Source of the DNA: CAZJHX01 sp964545715
Lineage (GTDB): Bacteria; Myxococcota_A; UBA9042; GCA-2863065
Direction: 5' to 3'
Assembly (NCBI GenBank): GCA_964545715.1
Contig: CAZJHX010000149.1
Location: 1 to 25,708 of the forward strand
DNA: 25,708 bases
The translations under genes were made by a program, and so were the position numbers. The notes under the pieces are model-generated. The model did not search any database. It was not told where the DNA came from and saw only the letters and a list, made by a program, of their open reading frames with translations. Shown one piece after another: positions 16,440-24,528 of this stretch. Position 1 is the first letter of the stretch; each line of letters opens with the position of its first letter.

Positions 16440-17687
16440 CTATCGGGCAATCTCGCGGCACTTGCCCGTGCACTTGAAGACAGGATCGGGCTGTACGCCG
16501 AGCAGGCGGATGACGGTGGGTGCGATGTCGCGCAGATGGATCGATACGGGGGCCGTCAGCCGATTGGCTCCGGGGCCGGCGGCGACGAAGACGGCTTTGT
16601 TACCGGGTGCGCTGGGCAGATGGCCGTGCATGCCCGCGCGCTGCAGGTCCTGCACGGTCTTCCCATTGGTCGTCTTCTTGAAGTAGGCGTGGGGCTTGGC
16701 GAGCACGATGCGATCGCCGATCTTCGGGTTCTCCTTGGGCGTCGGCAGTCCCAGCTCCGCGTATTGCGCAGGCTTGTAGACCGCCTGCACGATGTCTTTG
16801 GGATGAGCGCGCATGGCGCGGACGGCCCGGTCCAGCTGCCGCTCGCTGCGTCCGTAGAGATAAGCGATGTAGCCGTTGCCGACGGCTCGGACTCCGCGGG
16901 AGGCGCGCCGAATCAGGCGGTTGGGATCCACGCGCCAGCGCACGCGCGAGAAGCCGTGGTCGGACACGATGATGACGTTGGTGCGCTGGCGCAGTCCGGC
17001 GCGCTCGTAGGCTGACAGCAGGTCGGCGATGAAGCCGTCGATCGTCTCCAGCCCCCAGCGCATCTCGGGCGACGCCGGGCCGGCCTTGTGCCCATAGGTG
17101 TCCGCGCTTGTGAAGTGCACCATCATCAGGTGCGGACCGTGTGTCTGGATGATGTGGACGGCGGCGTCTCGTGCGGTGCGGTCCAGCAGATAGCGCTCCA
17201 GCTTGCTGTGCTTGGCCAGGTTGCGCGCGGGCACGCCGGCCTTCTCCAGCTCATCCGCAAGGCCCGGGGTTACCCACTTTTGAAACTCTTCGGGTTCGTA
17301 GATCTCGGGGATGTTCCAGTCCAGAGATGGCGAGCCCTGGGTGGACGGCCACAGCACGGCGGCGCTGGTGCGACCCGCCACGCGCGCCACGTCGTAGATG
17401 GTGCGCGCCTGAAGTCCGCTGCGCTCGATGGACCAGGTCTTGACGCGCTTGCCGGTGCGGCGATCCAGGAAGTAGTTGCCGATCACGCCATGCGTGCGAG
17501 GCATGCGACCAGTGACCACCGTGGCGTGAGCAGGCCATGTGACGCTTGGAAAGACCGTCGTAGCAGGGCCCGAGACGCCGGCCTTCATCAGGGCGCTGAC
17601 CGTGGGCATGTGATCGCGCTCGCGTTGGAGCTGATCCCAGGCCAGTCCATCGATGCTGACGAGGAGAACGAGGGTGGCGGGTACCAT
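16440..17687 (-). CDS. Type I phosphodiesterase / nucleotide pyrophosphatase (alkaline-phosphatase superfamily)
   Basis: A 415-aa enzyme of the NPP/type I phosphodiesterase family, which uses two Zn2+ ions and a Thr nucleophile to cleave phosphodiester or pyrophosphate bonds. The family's ligands are all visible: Asp13 (VSIDGLAWD), nucleophile Thr50 (FPSVTWPAHATVVTG), Asp196 and His200 (SADTYGHK), Asp243-His244 (VSDHGF) and a His in GMHGHLP (354-356). The N-terminus begins directly with the first core strand, so no signal peptide is seen and the protein may be cytoplasmic. The C-terminus has two Cys (KCTGKC). Substrate is not deducible. A good promoter places transcription start at ATG 17687. 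It is divergent from the M74 peptidase gene, with 227 bp between them. Confidence 0.92.
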   Translation of the reverse strand: MVPATLVLLVSIDGLAWDQLQRERDHMPTVSALMKAGVSGPATTVFPSVTWPAHATVVTGRMPRTHGVIGNYFLDRRTGKRVKTWSIERSGLQARTIYDVARVAGRTSAAVLWPSTQGSPSLDWNIPEIYEPEEFQKWVTPGLADELEKAGVPARNLAKHSKLERYLLDRTARDAAVHIIQTHGPHLMMVHFTSADTYGHKAGPASPEMRWGLETIDGFIADLLSAYERAGLRQRTNVIIVSDHGFSRVRWRVDPNRLIRRASRGVRAVGNGYIAYLYGRSERQLDRAVRAMRAHPKDIVQAVYKPAQYAELGLPTPKENPKIGDRIVLAKPHAYFKKTTNGKTVQDLQRAGMHGHLPSAPGNKAVFVAAGPGANRLTAPVSIHLRDIAPTVIRLLGVQPDPVFKCTGKCREIAR

Positions 17688-17721
17688 CGGGCGAGAGTAC
17701 GACCACGCAGCATGGAGTCAA
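17688..17721 (-). promoter_or_regulatory. Predicted sigma70-type promoter of the phosphodiesterase, leaderless
   Basis: Minus strand: TTGACT (17721-17716), 16 nt, TACTCT (17699-17694), six nt, ATG 17687. The -35 matches consensus at five of six positions and the expected +1 coincides with the A of the start codon. No Shine-Dalgarno exists. One of the two clearest leaderless-promoter cases in the window. Confidence 0.6.
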
Positions 17722-17857
17722 CCCAGGGGCGCGGGTTTGTTCGGACTGGTCCATGCTGCGCGGCCTTGTACGCTCACTTAGCAAAGCAAGTGTGATGCCA
17801 GCTTGTACTAGCCTGGAATCACAGGGGTATTGGGGGTAGGGCGGAGCATCCGTCATC

Positions 17858-17908
17858 CGAGGGGTGGAGTATTGCTTTTTCGACCCCTCGACTTTCGAAC
17901 GATAATCT
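17858..17908 (+). promoter_or_regulatory. Predicted promoter of the M74-HEAT gene with flanking inverted repeat
   Basis: TCGACC (17880-17885, four of six -35 positions), 17 nt, TAATCT (17903-17908), six nt, ATG 17915, with no Shine-Dalgarno. An 8-bp inverted repeat CGAGGGGT/ACCCCTCG (17858-17865 and 17883-17890, 17-nt loop containing T5) straddles the -35. It could be an operator or a stem-loop. The rest of the 17688-17914 gap shows nothing I can name. Confidence 0.45.
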
Positions 17909-17914
17909 AACGGC

Positions 17915-19543
17915 ATGTCTCTGGCGTGTTCCCTGCTGCTCGTCGTGCTGACCGGCCAGGTGCCGGCCGAGCCGCCGACTGCGCGCGAGGCCAGGCGCCT
18001 GTTCCGGCTGCCGGGCGGCTCGCTGAGCCAGGGCAAGACCAATGCCGGCAAGCTGCTGCGCGGGGTGGAGATCCCACTGAAGGGACCTGGCTATGCGTTT
18101 TTTCCCATCATCACGGAGCGCCAGACCAACTTTGCGACCGCTGAGACGGCGCGCCTGATACGGCGAGCCGCGCGCAAGGTCTCCAAGCGGTATCGCGGGT
18201 CGGTGCTGGGTATCGGCAACGTGGCCAAGGAGGAGGGCGGTAGCGTCGGCGAGAGTGTGTCGCACAAGAACGGGCGCGATGCGGACCTGGGCATGTACGC
18301 GCTGGACCGTCGCGGGCGCCGAGTGAACCTGCGCGCGTTCGTCAGCTTCAAAGAGGACGGCTGGGACAAGCGCAAGCGCTACCAGTTTGACGACGCGCGC
18401 AACCTGGCGCTGGTGCATGCGCTGATGACCGATGGGGCCGCCGAGGTGCAGTGGCTGTTTATCGCGGCGTGGCTCAAGGAGCGGCTGATCGCGCGGGCCT
18501 GGGCGGAGGGGCTGAGCGAGACGTTTATCGCACGCATGGACGAGGTGTTGCACCAGCCAGGGGACTCCAACCCGCACTCAGAGCACCTGCATCTGCGGGT
18601 GTATTGCTCTAAGCGGGACCGGCTGCACGGCTGCCTGGAGCGCGGTCCGATCCGCGAGTGGGCAGACCTGGGTGACGAGCAGTACGACCGGCGCGTGGCC
18701 AACATGGTTCGGGTCACTCAGATGAGCAGCGCGCGCTGGCGAAAGCGGGGTGCGGAGGCGCTGGGAGAGCTGATGGCCTACGACGCGGTCCCGCGGCTGC
18801 TCGCGCTGCTGGCCGACAGCGACCGGCGGGTGAGGAAAGCAGCGCTGGCGGCGCTGAAGCGACTGCGGGATCCCGATGCGCTGGCAGGGCTTGCGACGCA
18901 CTTCGCGGCGGCGCAGGACTCGGCGTGGGCGGCGACGATCTTTCGCGCCATGATGCGGCTGGAGACCGACGGCGCGGCCTATCTCGCGCGCCAGCTGCTG
19001 ACCCGCCCCCGGTGGATTCGTGCGGTCGTCGACACGGGTAAGCCGCTGGCCAGCATGCGCCGGGCGGCGATCCGGTTGTTGTCGCGCAGCCGAGATCCGT
19101 CCGTGGCGCCGATTCTGCTGTCCGTGCTGGCACAGCGACCGCTCAAGAAGACGGCGCACGCCGCGCTGCGGACGTTGACAAACCAGCCGCTGGGCACCGA
19201 TCAGGCGGGGTGGCGCCGGTTTCTGGATCAGCATGGCGCAAAGCCGTGGTTGGAGTGGATGCGGTTGGGCCTGCGTCAGGCGGGGCATGCGTTTGAGCGG
19301 CCGCTGGGCTGGGACGACATCGACCGGCTGATCCCGATCGTGGCCGGGCCGGACAAGCTGGCGTCCTATAACGCGTCGCGCGCGCTCAGCCACATCACCG
19401 GGTACGACGTGGACCCGCGGCACCGAACGCTACGGAACAACCACAGGCTGTGGCGGAGCTGGCGCCGGGGTTTCAACCGGCACACGGGGCCGGCGGAGGA
19501 GACCCGCCAGCAGCGATACTCAGTCGAGCGGATTACACGCTGA
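17915..19543 (+). CDS. M74 (MepA-like) murein endopeptidase domain fused to HEAT repeats
   Basis: A 542-aa exported protein. After a short signal (MSLACSLLLVVLTGQVPAEP), residues ~28-245 match the penicillin-insensitive murein endopeptidase family, zinc LD-/DD-endopeptidases that cut peptidoglycan cross-links. Zinc-site motifs are SHKNGRDADLGMY (His117, Asp122/Asp124) and HSEHLHLRVYC (His224/His226), with His213 nearby. E. coli MepA (274 aa) ends about there. This protein continues for ~295 residues of helical HEAT-type repeats (GELMAYDAVPRLLALLAD, VRKAALAALKRLRDPDAL and others) and a basic Trp-rich tail. HEAT repeats usually bind proteins, so the fusion may target the enzyme to a partner or to a divisome-like complex. 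The 3' end overlaps the convergent monooxygenase gene by 24 nt. Confidence 0.85.
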   Translation: MSLACSLLLVVLTGQVPAEPPTAREARRLFRLPGGSLSQGKTNAGKLLRGVEIPLKGPGYAFFPIITERQTNFATAETARLIRRAARKVSKRYRGSVLGIGNVAKEEGGSVGESVSHKNGRDADLGMYALDRRGRRVNLRAFVSFKEDGWDKRKRYQFDDARNLALVHALMTDGAAEVQWLFIAAWLKERLIARAWAEGLSETFIARMDEVLHQPGDSNPHSEHLHLRVYCSKRDRLHGCLERGPIREWADLGDEQYDRRVANMVRVTQMSSARWRKRGAEALGELMAYDAVPRLLALLADSDRRVRKAALAALKRLRDPDALAGLATHFAAAQDSAWAATIFRAMMRLETDGAAYLARQLLTRPRWIRAVVDTGKPLASMRRAAIRLLSRSRDPSVAPILLSVLAQRPLKKTAHAALRTLTNQPLGTDQAGWRRFLDQHGAKPWLEWMRLGLRQAGHAFERPLGWDDIDRLIPIVAGPDKLASYNASRALSHITGYDVDPRHRTLRNNHRLWRSWRRGFNRHTGPAEETRQQRYSVERITR

Positions 19544-20791
19544 GAAGAGGCAGGAGGGCGGTACGCAGATCGTGAGGCCCCCGGCGGCCGCCACGCCGCA
19601 GCAGATGCCGCCTTCGCCGCAGTCGGCCGACGTCTCGCAGCTGAACCCCAGGCAGATCTCCGGCCCGGAGATCTGGTCGAAGTCCTCGGTGCAGATGAAG
19701 CCGTTGGTGCACTCGTTGCCGCCCTTGGTGCAGCCTGCCCCCAGGCCCAGGTCGTTGGGCGGATCGTCGCCGCAGGTCTCCGGGATGAAGCCGCTCGCGC
19801 CGCCGGCGCCGCCGATGCAGCCGGCCAGAGGGAAGCCCGCCTCGGTGGCAAAGCCGATGAAGAAGCACATCTCGGCGTTGGAGGACTCGCCGAACGTGAC
19901 GTTCTGGTCCAGCGTGTTTTCGTAACCGCAGCGCACGCGCACCGTGTCGCCCTGCTTGATCGTGACGGCGATCTCCTCCAGGCGCTGGTCGTCGAAGTCG
20001 TAGGGGTCGCGGCGGAAGATCTCGGTCAGGTTGTCCTCGTCGGGGCCGGTCTCGACAACCATGGAGCGCCCGAGCAGGTGCATGTGCGGGAAGGCGGCGA
20101 AGAGCGTCATGTCCGAGTCGGACTTGCAGGTGCCGACCACATCCGACTTCTCGCCCGGGGGCAGGTCGATGGCCATGCTGCCGAATACGACGACCTCGAC
20201 GGGCTCCGGCTCCGGGGTCTCCATCCGCCGCAGGCGAATGGGCACGGTCTCGGTGAGATCCTCGGTGCCCGTGTTCAGCAAGTGCAGCTGTGTGGTGAGC
20301 TGGGTGCCTTTCTCCAAGATGTACCCGGCGCCGTCGGGCATCGGCAGGGAGGCGTCGCCAGTGCCGGCTACAAACAGCGGGATCCAGTTGTTTTTGAAGA
20401 GCACGTCGCACTCGAACATGCCGTCGGGGTCCGGCGCCGTCGTGCGCGAGAAGACGACATGGTGCACCACAGGCTTGGAGTCCAGCGCGACCTCGGAGAC
20501 GACCAGATCCTCGTCCAGGGTGGTGGTGAAACACAAGAAGCGCTCGGTGCCGGCGGGCACGGTGAACGGCCCGGCCTCGACCGTGTACCACTCCTTGGGA
20601 TCGATGGCCGGCGGCGGCTTTTCGGTCTCGCCTTCCAGCGGCGTCCGATCATCGACGATGGGATCCGTCGGCTCGGTCCCGGTGGGATCGGTCTTGCCCG
20701 GATCGACGTTTGTTGGGGATTGGCTCGGGGTGGAATCGTCACCACAACCGAGAGCCAGCGAGAGAACAACAGCAACAAAAACAGCCCGCAT
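19520..20791 (-). CDS. PHM/DBM-type copper type II ascorbate-dependent monooxygenase lipoprotein
   Basis: A 423-aa exported protein starting at ATG 20791 (an upstream in-frame ATG at 20818 would bury the signal). The signal MRAVFVAVVLSLALGC ends in a lipobox-like Cys16, followed by a Thr/Pro/Asp linker. The core (~65-325) has the two-domain arrangement of peptidylglycine alpha-hydroxylating / dopamine beta-monooxygenases, which hydroxylate C-H bonds with two uncoupled coppers, O2 and a reductant. All six copper ligands can be placed: His110-His111 (VVHHVVF) and His170 (QLHLLN) for CuH; His236 and His238 (FPHMHLLG) and Met308 (NAEMCFF) for CuM. The last ~95 residues are a Gly- and Cys-rich tail with about ten Cys, probably disulfide-bonded. 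Substrate unknown. It is divergent from the kinase gene, 79 bp away. Confidence 0.85.
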   Translation of the reverse strand: MRAVFVAVVLSLALGCGDDSTPSQSPTNVDPGKTDPTGTEPTDPIVDDRTPLEGETEKPPPAIDPKEWYTVEAGPFTVPAGTERFLCFTTTLDEDLVVSEVALDSKPVVHHVVFSRTTAPDPDGMFECDVLFKNNWIPLFVAGTGDASLPMPDGAGYILEKGTQLTTQLHLLNTGTEDLTETVPIRLRRMETPEPEPVEVVVFGSMAIDLPPGEKSDVVGTCKSDSDMTLFAAFPHMHLLGRSMVVETGPDEDNLTEIFRRDPYDFDDQRLEEIAVTIKQGDTVRVRCGYENTLDQNVTFGESSNAEMCFFIGFATEAGFPLAGCIGGAGGASGFIPETCGDDPPNDLGLGAGCTKGGNECTNGFICTEDFDQISGPEICLGFSCETSADCGEGGICCGVAAAGGLTICVPPSCLFSACNPLD

Positions 20792-20870
20792 GATGGCGGA
20801 TTCTGGCACATGTTCCATCGGTCAGGCCACGACTTTTCGTCAGGGCCCCGCCGTGGTGAACTAATGACGG

Positions 20871-23800
20871 ATGACGCAGTCCCCGCACAGCAAGCTGCCA
20901 TTGGGGCCTTTTGAACTGGACGCCCGAGTCGGTGCGGGCGGCATGGGCGAGGTGTGGCGGGCCGTGCATCGGCCGTCGGGGGCGCCCGTGGCGGTCAAGC
21001 TGGTGACGGCGCAGCGGGCGCGCAATGAGCTGTATCTGAGCGCCTTTCGCCGCGAGGTGCATGCCGTGGCGGCCCTGGATCATCCGGCCATCGTCACCGT
21101 ATTTGACCACGGGCGCGTTGATGTCGAGGCGGCGCGGGGCTCCGGCGGGGCGCTGGTGGAGGGCGTCCCGTACCTGGTAATGGAGCTGTGCGATGGGTCG
21201 CTGGATCGCAACAGCGTTGAGGATTGGGCTGGGTTGCGGCAGGTGCTGGCGACGCTGCTGGACGCGCTGACGCACGCGCATGCCCGCGGCATCGTGCACC
21301 GCGACTTGAAGCCGGCGAACATCCTGGTTTCGAGGAGCAGCGCGGGTGATGTGCGGCTCAAGTTGACGGACTTCGGCATCGCGCATGCGCTGGCGGCCGG
21401 CGACGTCGACGATGTGCTGCACCGCGAGCTGAGCCCACGTAGCGGCACGCCGGAGACCATGGCGCCTGAGCAGTACCTTGGGCGGTGGCGGGACTTCGGA
21501 CCGTGGACCGATCTGTATGCCGTGGGGTGCCTGGCGTACCTGCTGGCGTGCGGGCGCCCGCCGTTTGAGGCGGAGTCCAACGCGGCGATGGCCCATCTGC
21601 ACATCAATGTGGCGCCGCCGGCGCTGAGGCCGCGGTTTGCGGTGCCCGAGCAGCTGGCCGCGTGGATTGCGCGGCTGATGGAGAAGGACCCGTCGGATCG
21701 GTATCCGTTGGCGGCGGACGCGCTGTTTGCGCTGCACCAGATGGGGCCGGCCGTCAGCTCGGGCGGTCGGCTGACCACCACGGCGGCGGACGGGCCGACG
21801 TCGCTGGCGCTGACGATGACGGCGCTGGATGTCGAGGAGGGCGCTGCTCCCCCCGATGTTTCGGTGACCGCCGGCGGCGCTTCCATGACGGGCCCGGCGC
21901 CGATCGAGCCGCCACCGCAGGCCGAGGATTGGCGCATGGACGCCGCGTCGTCTTCGGCGGGTCGTCTGCGAGGCGTCGGTCTGTCGTTGCACGGTGTGCG
22001 CGGCATTCCGCTGGCCGGGCGCGAGGTGGAGCGGGACCTGCTGTGGCAGGCGCTGGGTCGCGTGCGGGCGTGCGGTGAGCCGCACGTGGTCGTGCTCAAG
22101 GGGCCGTCGGGTTACGGAAAGAGCCGATTGGCGCAGTGGCTGTGCCGCCGCGCGCACGAGACCGGGGCAGGGCGCTCGCTGCGGGCGGTGCACGACGCGT
22201 TGAACGGGCCCGCGGATGGGCTGCTGCCGATGGCGATGCGCCACTTGCGGTGCGAGGCGATGGACTTCGATCGTGCGGTGCAGCGCGTGCGGGCCAGCCT
22301 GGGTCCCGGGCCGCAAGCGCGGTCGGTTGCCGCGCTGGTGGCGGGTGGAGACGAGGGAGGGCGCCGGTTCGACAGTCCGTCGGAGCGATATGCGGTGCTG
22401 GCGTCCATGCTGCGCTCGATGTCCTCACGGCGTCCCGTGATCGTGTGGCTCGACGACGTTCAGTGGGGGTTGGACGCACTCGGGTTTGCGCAGTTCGTGC
22501 GCCGCCGCGCGCAGGATCCGGGGGCGATCTTGTTTGTGTTGACGGCGCAGCAGGAAGCCCTGGCGCAACGCTCGGCAGAGCGCTCGCTGCTGGCTGAGAT
22601 CGCGGTCGACGCGGAGGTGCTCGAGATCGGCGCGCTGGCGGACGGGCCACACGCCCGGCTGGTCGAGGAGCTGCTGGGATTGCAGCGCGATGTTGCGGTG
22701 CGGGTGGAGGAGCGAACTGCCGGTAATCCGCTGTTTGCGGTGCAGCTGGTCGGGGACTGGGTGCGTCGCGGATTGCTGGTGCCCGGGCCTGATGGCTTTC
22801 GCGTTCGCGATGGCGCGGATGTGGATCTGCCGCAGGACCTGCGCGAGGTCTGGCATGCGCGCATCGCGGAGGTGCTGAGCGGGCGCCCGGCGTCGGACGG
22901 GGTGGCGCTGGAGGTGGCGGCGGTGTTGGGCCGCGCGGTCGAGCCCGCGGAGTGGGCGGACGTCTGCGGGCGTGTGGGCGTGTCGGCGTCTGTGGCGTTG
23001 GTGCCGTCGCTGCTGTCGGGCGGGCTGGCCGGTCCGGGCGACTCGGAGGACGGCTGGGCGTTTGTGCATGGCATGCTGCGGGAGTCGCTGCTGCGGCGTG
23101 CGCGCGATGCGGGGCGGCTGTCCGATCATCATCGGGCGTGTGCGGCCATGCTGGCGGACGAGGACGCGCCTGAGCGGCTGGGCCTGCAGTTGGTGGCGGC
23201 GGGCGACTTTGAGGCGGCGCTGAATCCCCTGGCGGAGGCGGTCGCACGGTGCCTGGACGCGGGTGATTATCGCCCGGCGTCTGCGCTGCTGGCCGAGCGC
23301 GGGCGTGCGGCCGAGCGGTGCGGTTTGGCAGACAGCGACGTACGCTGGGGGCTCGGCTGGGTTTTGCAAGCGCGTCTGGCTCGAGTTCAGGGGCAGCCGG
23401 CGGACGCGGTCGAGTGGGCGTTGAAGGCAGACGCCGCCGGCCGGGCACACGGCTGGCCAGTGGTGGCGGCGCATGCGGCGTACGAGGTCGCCAACATTGG
23501 CTATCGCAGCCTGGAGTATGAGGACGCTCTGGCGCGGCTGGAGCCGGCGGTGGCGCAGCTTGCAGGGCTGGACGAGCCGTTCCTGATGGGGCGCTGTCGC
23601 GTACTTTTGGGGATGGTGCTGGGCCATCTGGGGCAGGGCGATCGGGCGGTCGCCACGCTTGAGCAGGCGTGCGAGGACTGCCGGGCGGCCGGTGACCTTG
23701 GTGGGCAGGGCAGCGCGACCCTGGCGCTGGGTTGCCTGGCGCGCGACCGGGGGCAGCTGGCGGAGGCGGAGGAGATCATGAGCCGTGCGGCGGACTGCTT

Positions 23801-24371
23801 TGAAGCAGCCGGTGACCGGTGGGGGCTGGGGCAGTCGCTGCTGAACCTGGGCTCGGTGCGGCTGCGCGAGGGCGATCTGTTCAAGGCCTTCAGGCATTTT
23901 CGATCCGCGCTGCGTCGCTACCGCGCGATGAGCGCTACGCGGGCCACGTTTGTGCAGGCGCAGCTGGGGCTGATCATCGGGGATTACAGCGAGGTCGAAG
24001 CCGGGCTGATGGAGATGAAGCAGAGCTACGATGAGCGCAAGAACCCGATCATGTCGGCGTGTCTGCTCATCTGCATGCTGGGGACTTCGGCGTGTCGCCG
24101 CGACTGGGCGGCCTGGGACCGCTTTGCGGCTGAGAGCATGCCGGTGCTGGAGCGCGTTGGGTTCGTCGACATCGATATCGCCACCATGGCCTGCTGTGCG
24201 GGGGATCTCGCCCGGGAGGGTGGTGAGCTGGAGCGCGCCGGCCAGGCGTATCGCTTCGGCATGGCGCAGCTGGCCGCGCTGGGACACAGGCCCGAGGCTG
24301 TGGCGGTCAAGCGCCTGATCGCCGCCGTGTCCACACAGGTACCCATGGGTACCCACACCAAAACCGGCTGA
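20871..24371 (+). CDS. Ser/Thr protein kinase - AAA-type ATPase - TPR regulator (PknK-like architecture)
   Basis: An 1166-aa cytoplasmic signalling protein. Kinase domain (~11-285): glycine loop GAGGMGEVW, Lys43 in VAVKLV, Glu62, catalytic HRDLKPAN (Asp145), DFG (167-169), activation segment GTPETMAPEQ and DLYAVGC. A low-complexity linker (~295-375) follows. The STAND/AAA_16-like ATPase has Walker A GPSGYGKS (411-418) and Walker B VIVWLDD (523-529). From ~790 onward the chain is helical with TPR-type repeats (for example ACLARDRGQLAEAEEIM-like and LLNLGSVRLREGDLFKAF segments). There is no transmembrane helix. Such proteins, frequent in myxobacteria, link kinase output to an ATP-driven oligomerisation switch with TPR ligand sensing. 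There is no Shine-Dalgarno at ATG 20871 and no clean TAnnnT box either. Six bases before the stop codon lies MGTHTKTG, from a 16-bp palindrome region. Confidence 0.93.
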   Translation: MTQSPHSKLPLGPFELDARVGAGGMGEVWRAVHRPSGAPVAVKLVTAQRARNELYLSAFRREVHAVAALDHPAIVTVFDHGRVDVEAARGSGGALVEGVPYLVMELCDGSLDRNSVEDWAGLRQVLATLLDALTHAHARGIVHRDLKPANILVSRSSAGDVRLKLTDFGIAHALAAGDVDDVLHRELSPRSGTPETMAPEQYLGRWRDFGPWTDLYAVGCLAYLLACGRPPFEAESNAAMAHLHINVAPPALRPRFAVPEQLAAWIARLMEKDPSDRYPLAADALFALHQMGPAVSSGGRLTTTAADGPTSLALTMTALDVEEGAAPPDVSVTAGGASMTGPAPIEPPPQAEDWRMDAASSSAGRLRGVGLSLHGVRGIPLAGREVERDLLWQALGRVRACGEPHVVVLKGPSGYGKSRLAQWLCRRAHETGAGRSLRAVHDALNGPADGLLPMAMRHLRCEAMDFDRAVQRVRASLGPGPQARSVAALVAGGDEGGRRFDSPSERYAVLASMLRSMSSRRPVIVWLDDVQWGLDALGFAQFVRRRAQDPGAILFVLTAQQEALAQRSAERSLLAEIAVDAEVLEIGALADGPHARLVEELLGLQRDVAVRVEERTAGNPLFAVQLVGDWVRRGLLVPGPDGFRVRDGADVDLPQDLREVWHARIAEVLSGRPASDGVALEVAAVLGRAVEPAEWADVCGRVGVSASVALVPSLLSGGLAGPGDSEDGWAFVHGMLRESLLRRARDAGRLSDHHRACAAMLADEDAPERLGLQLVAAGDFEAALNPLAEAVARCLDAGDYRPASALLAERGRAAERCGLADSDVRWGLGWVLQARLARVQGQPADAVEWALKADAAGRAHGWPVVAAHAAYEVANIGYRSLEYEDALARLEPAVAQLAGLDEPFLMGRCRVLLGMVLGHLGQGDRAVATLEQACEDCRAAGDLGGQGSATLALGCLARDRGQLAEAEEIMSRAADCFEAAGDRWGLGQSLLNLGSVRLREGDLFKAFRHFRSALRRYRAMSATRATFVQAQLGLIIGDYSEVEAGLMEMKQSYDERKNPIMSACLLICMLGTSACRRDWAAWDRFAAESMPVLERVGFVDIDIATMACCAGDLAREGGELERAGQAYRFGMAQLAALGHRPEAVAVKRLIAAVSTQVPMGTHTKTG
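24338..24353. repeat. 16-bp perfect palindrome GGTACCCATGGGTACC
   Basis: A perfect palindrome inside the last codons of the kinase gene, 18 bp before its stop end, also readable as two direct copies of GGTACCCA-like units. It has no T-tract, so it is not an intrinsic terminator. It may be a protein-binding site upstream of the secreted clan-CD-like gene, or chance. Confidence 0.45.
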
Positions 24372-24528
24372 AAATACCCACAGCAGACAGTCCCGAGGGG
24401 TAGCTGTTGGATGGCAGTCCTACGATTGGCGCGCTGCGGCCCGACTCTGGCACGACCGTTGCTCAGTGGTCCGGTGCGGAGTTTGGTCGCTCCCGCATCA
24501 CATCAAAAGGAAGAGAGGAGAACTCATC

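Noticed and set aside
17858..17890. Inverted repeat with internal T5 as a rho-independent terminator
   Set aside because: The T-run lies in the loop, not after the stem, and no gene ends upstream on either strand. It was kept only as a possible operator at the promoter.
20739..22316. 525-codon minus-strand open frame across the kinase promoter and catalytic domain
   Set aside because: It overlaps clear kinase motifs on the other strand and has an Arg/Gln/His-rich shadow composition.
24338..24353. Palindrome near the kinase stop as a terminator
   Set aside because: It lies within the coding sequence and is not followed by a T-tract.
22425..24356. 643-codon minus-strand open frame opposite the kinase-ATPase-TPR gene
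   Set aside because: Its composition (His/Gln/Arg-rich, no motifs) is that of a shadow, whereas the plus strand encodes intact ATPase and TPR motifs.
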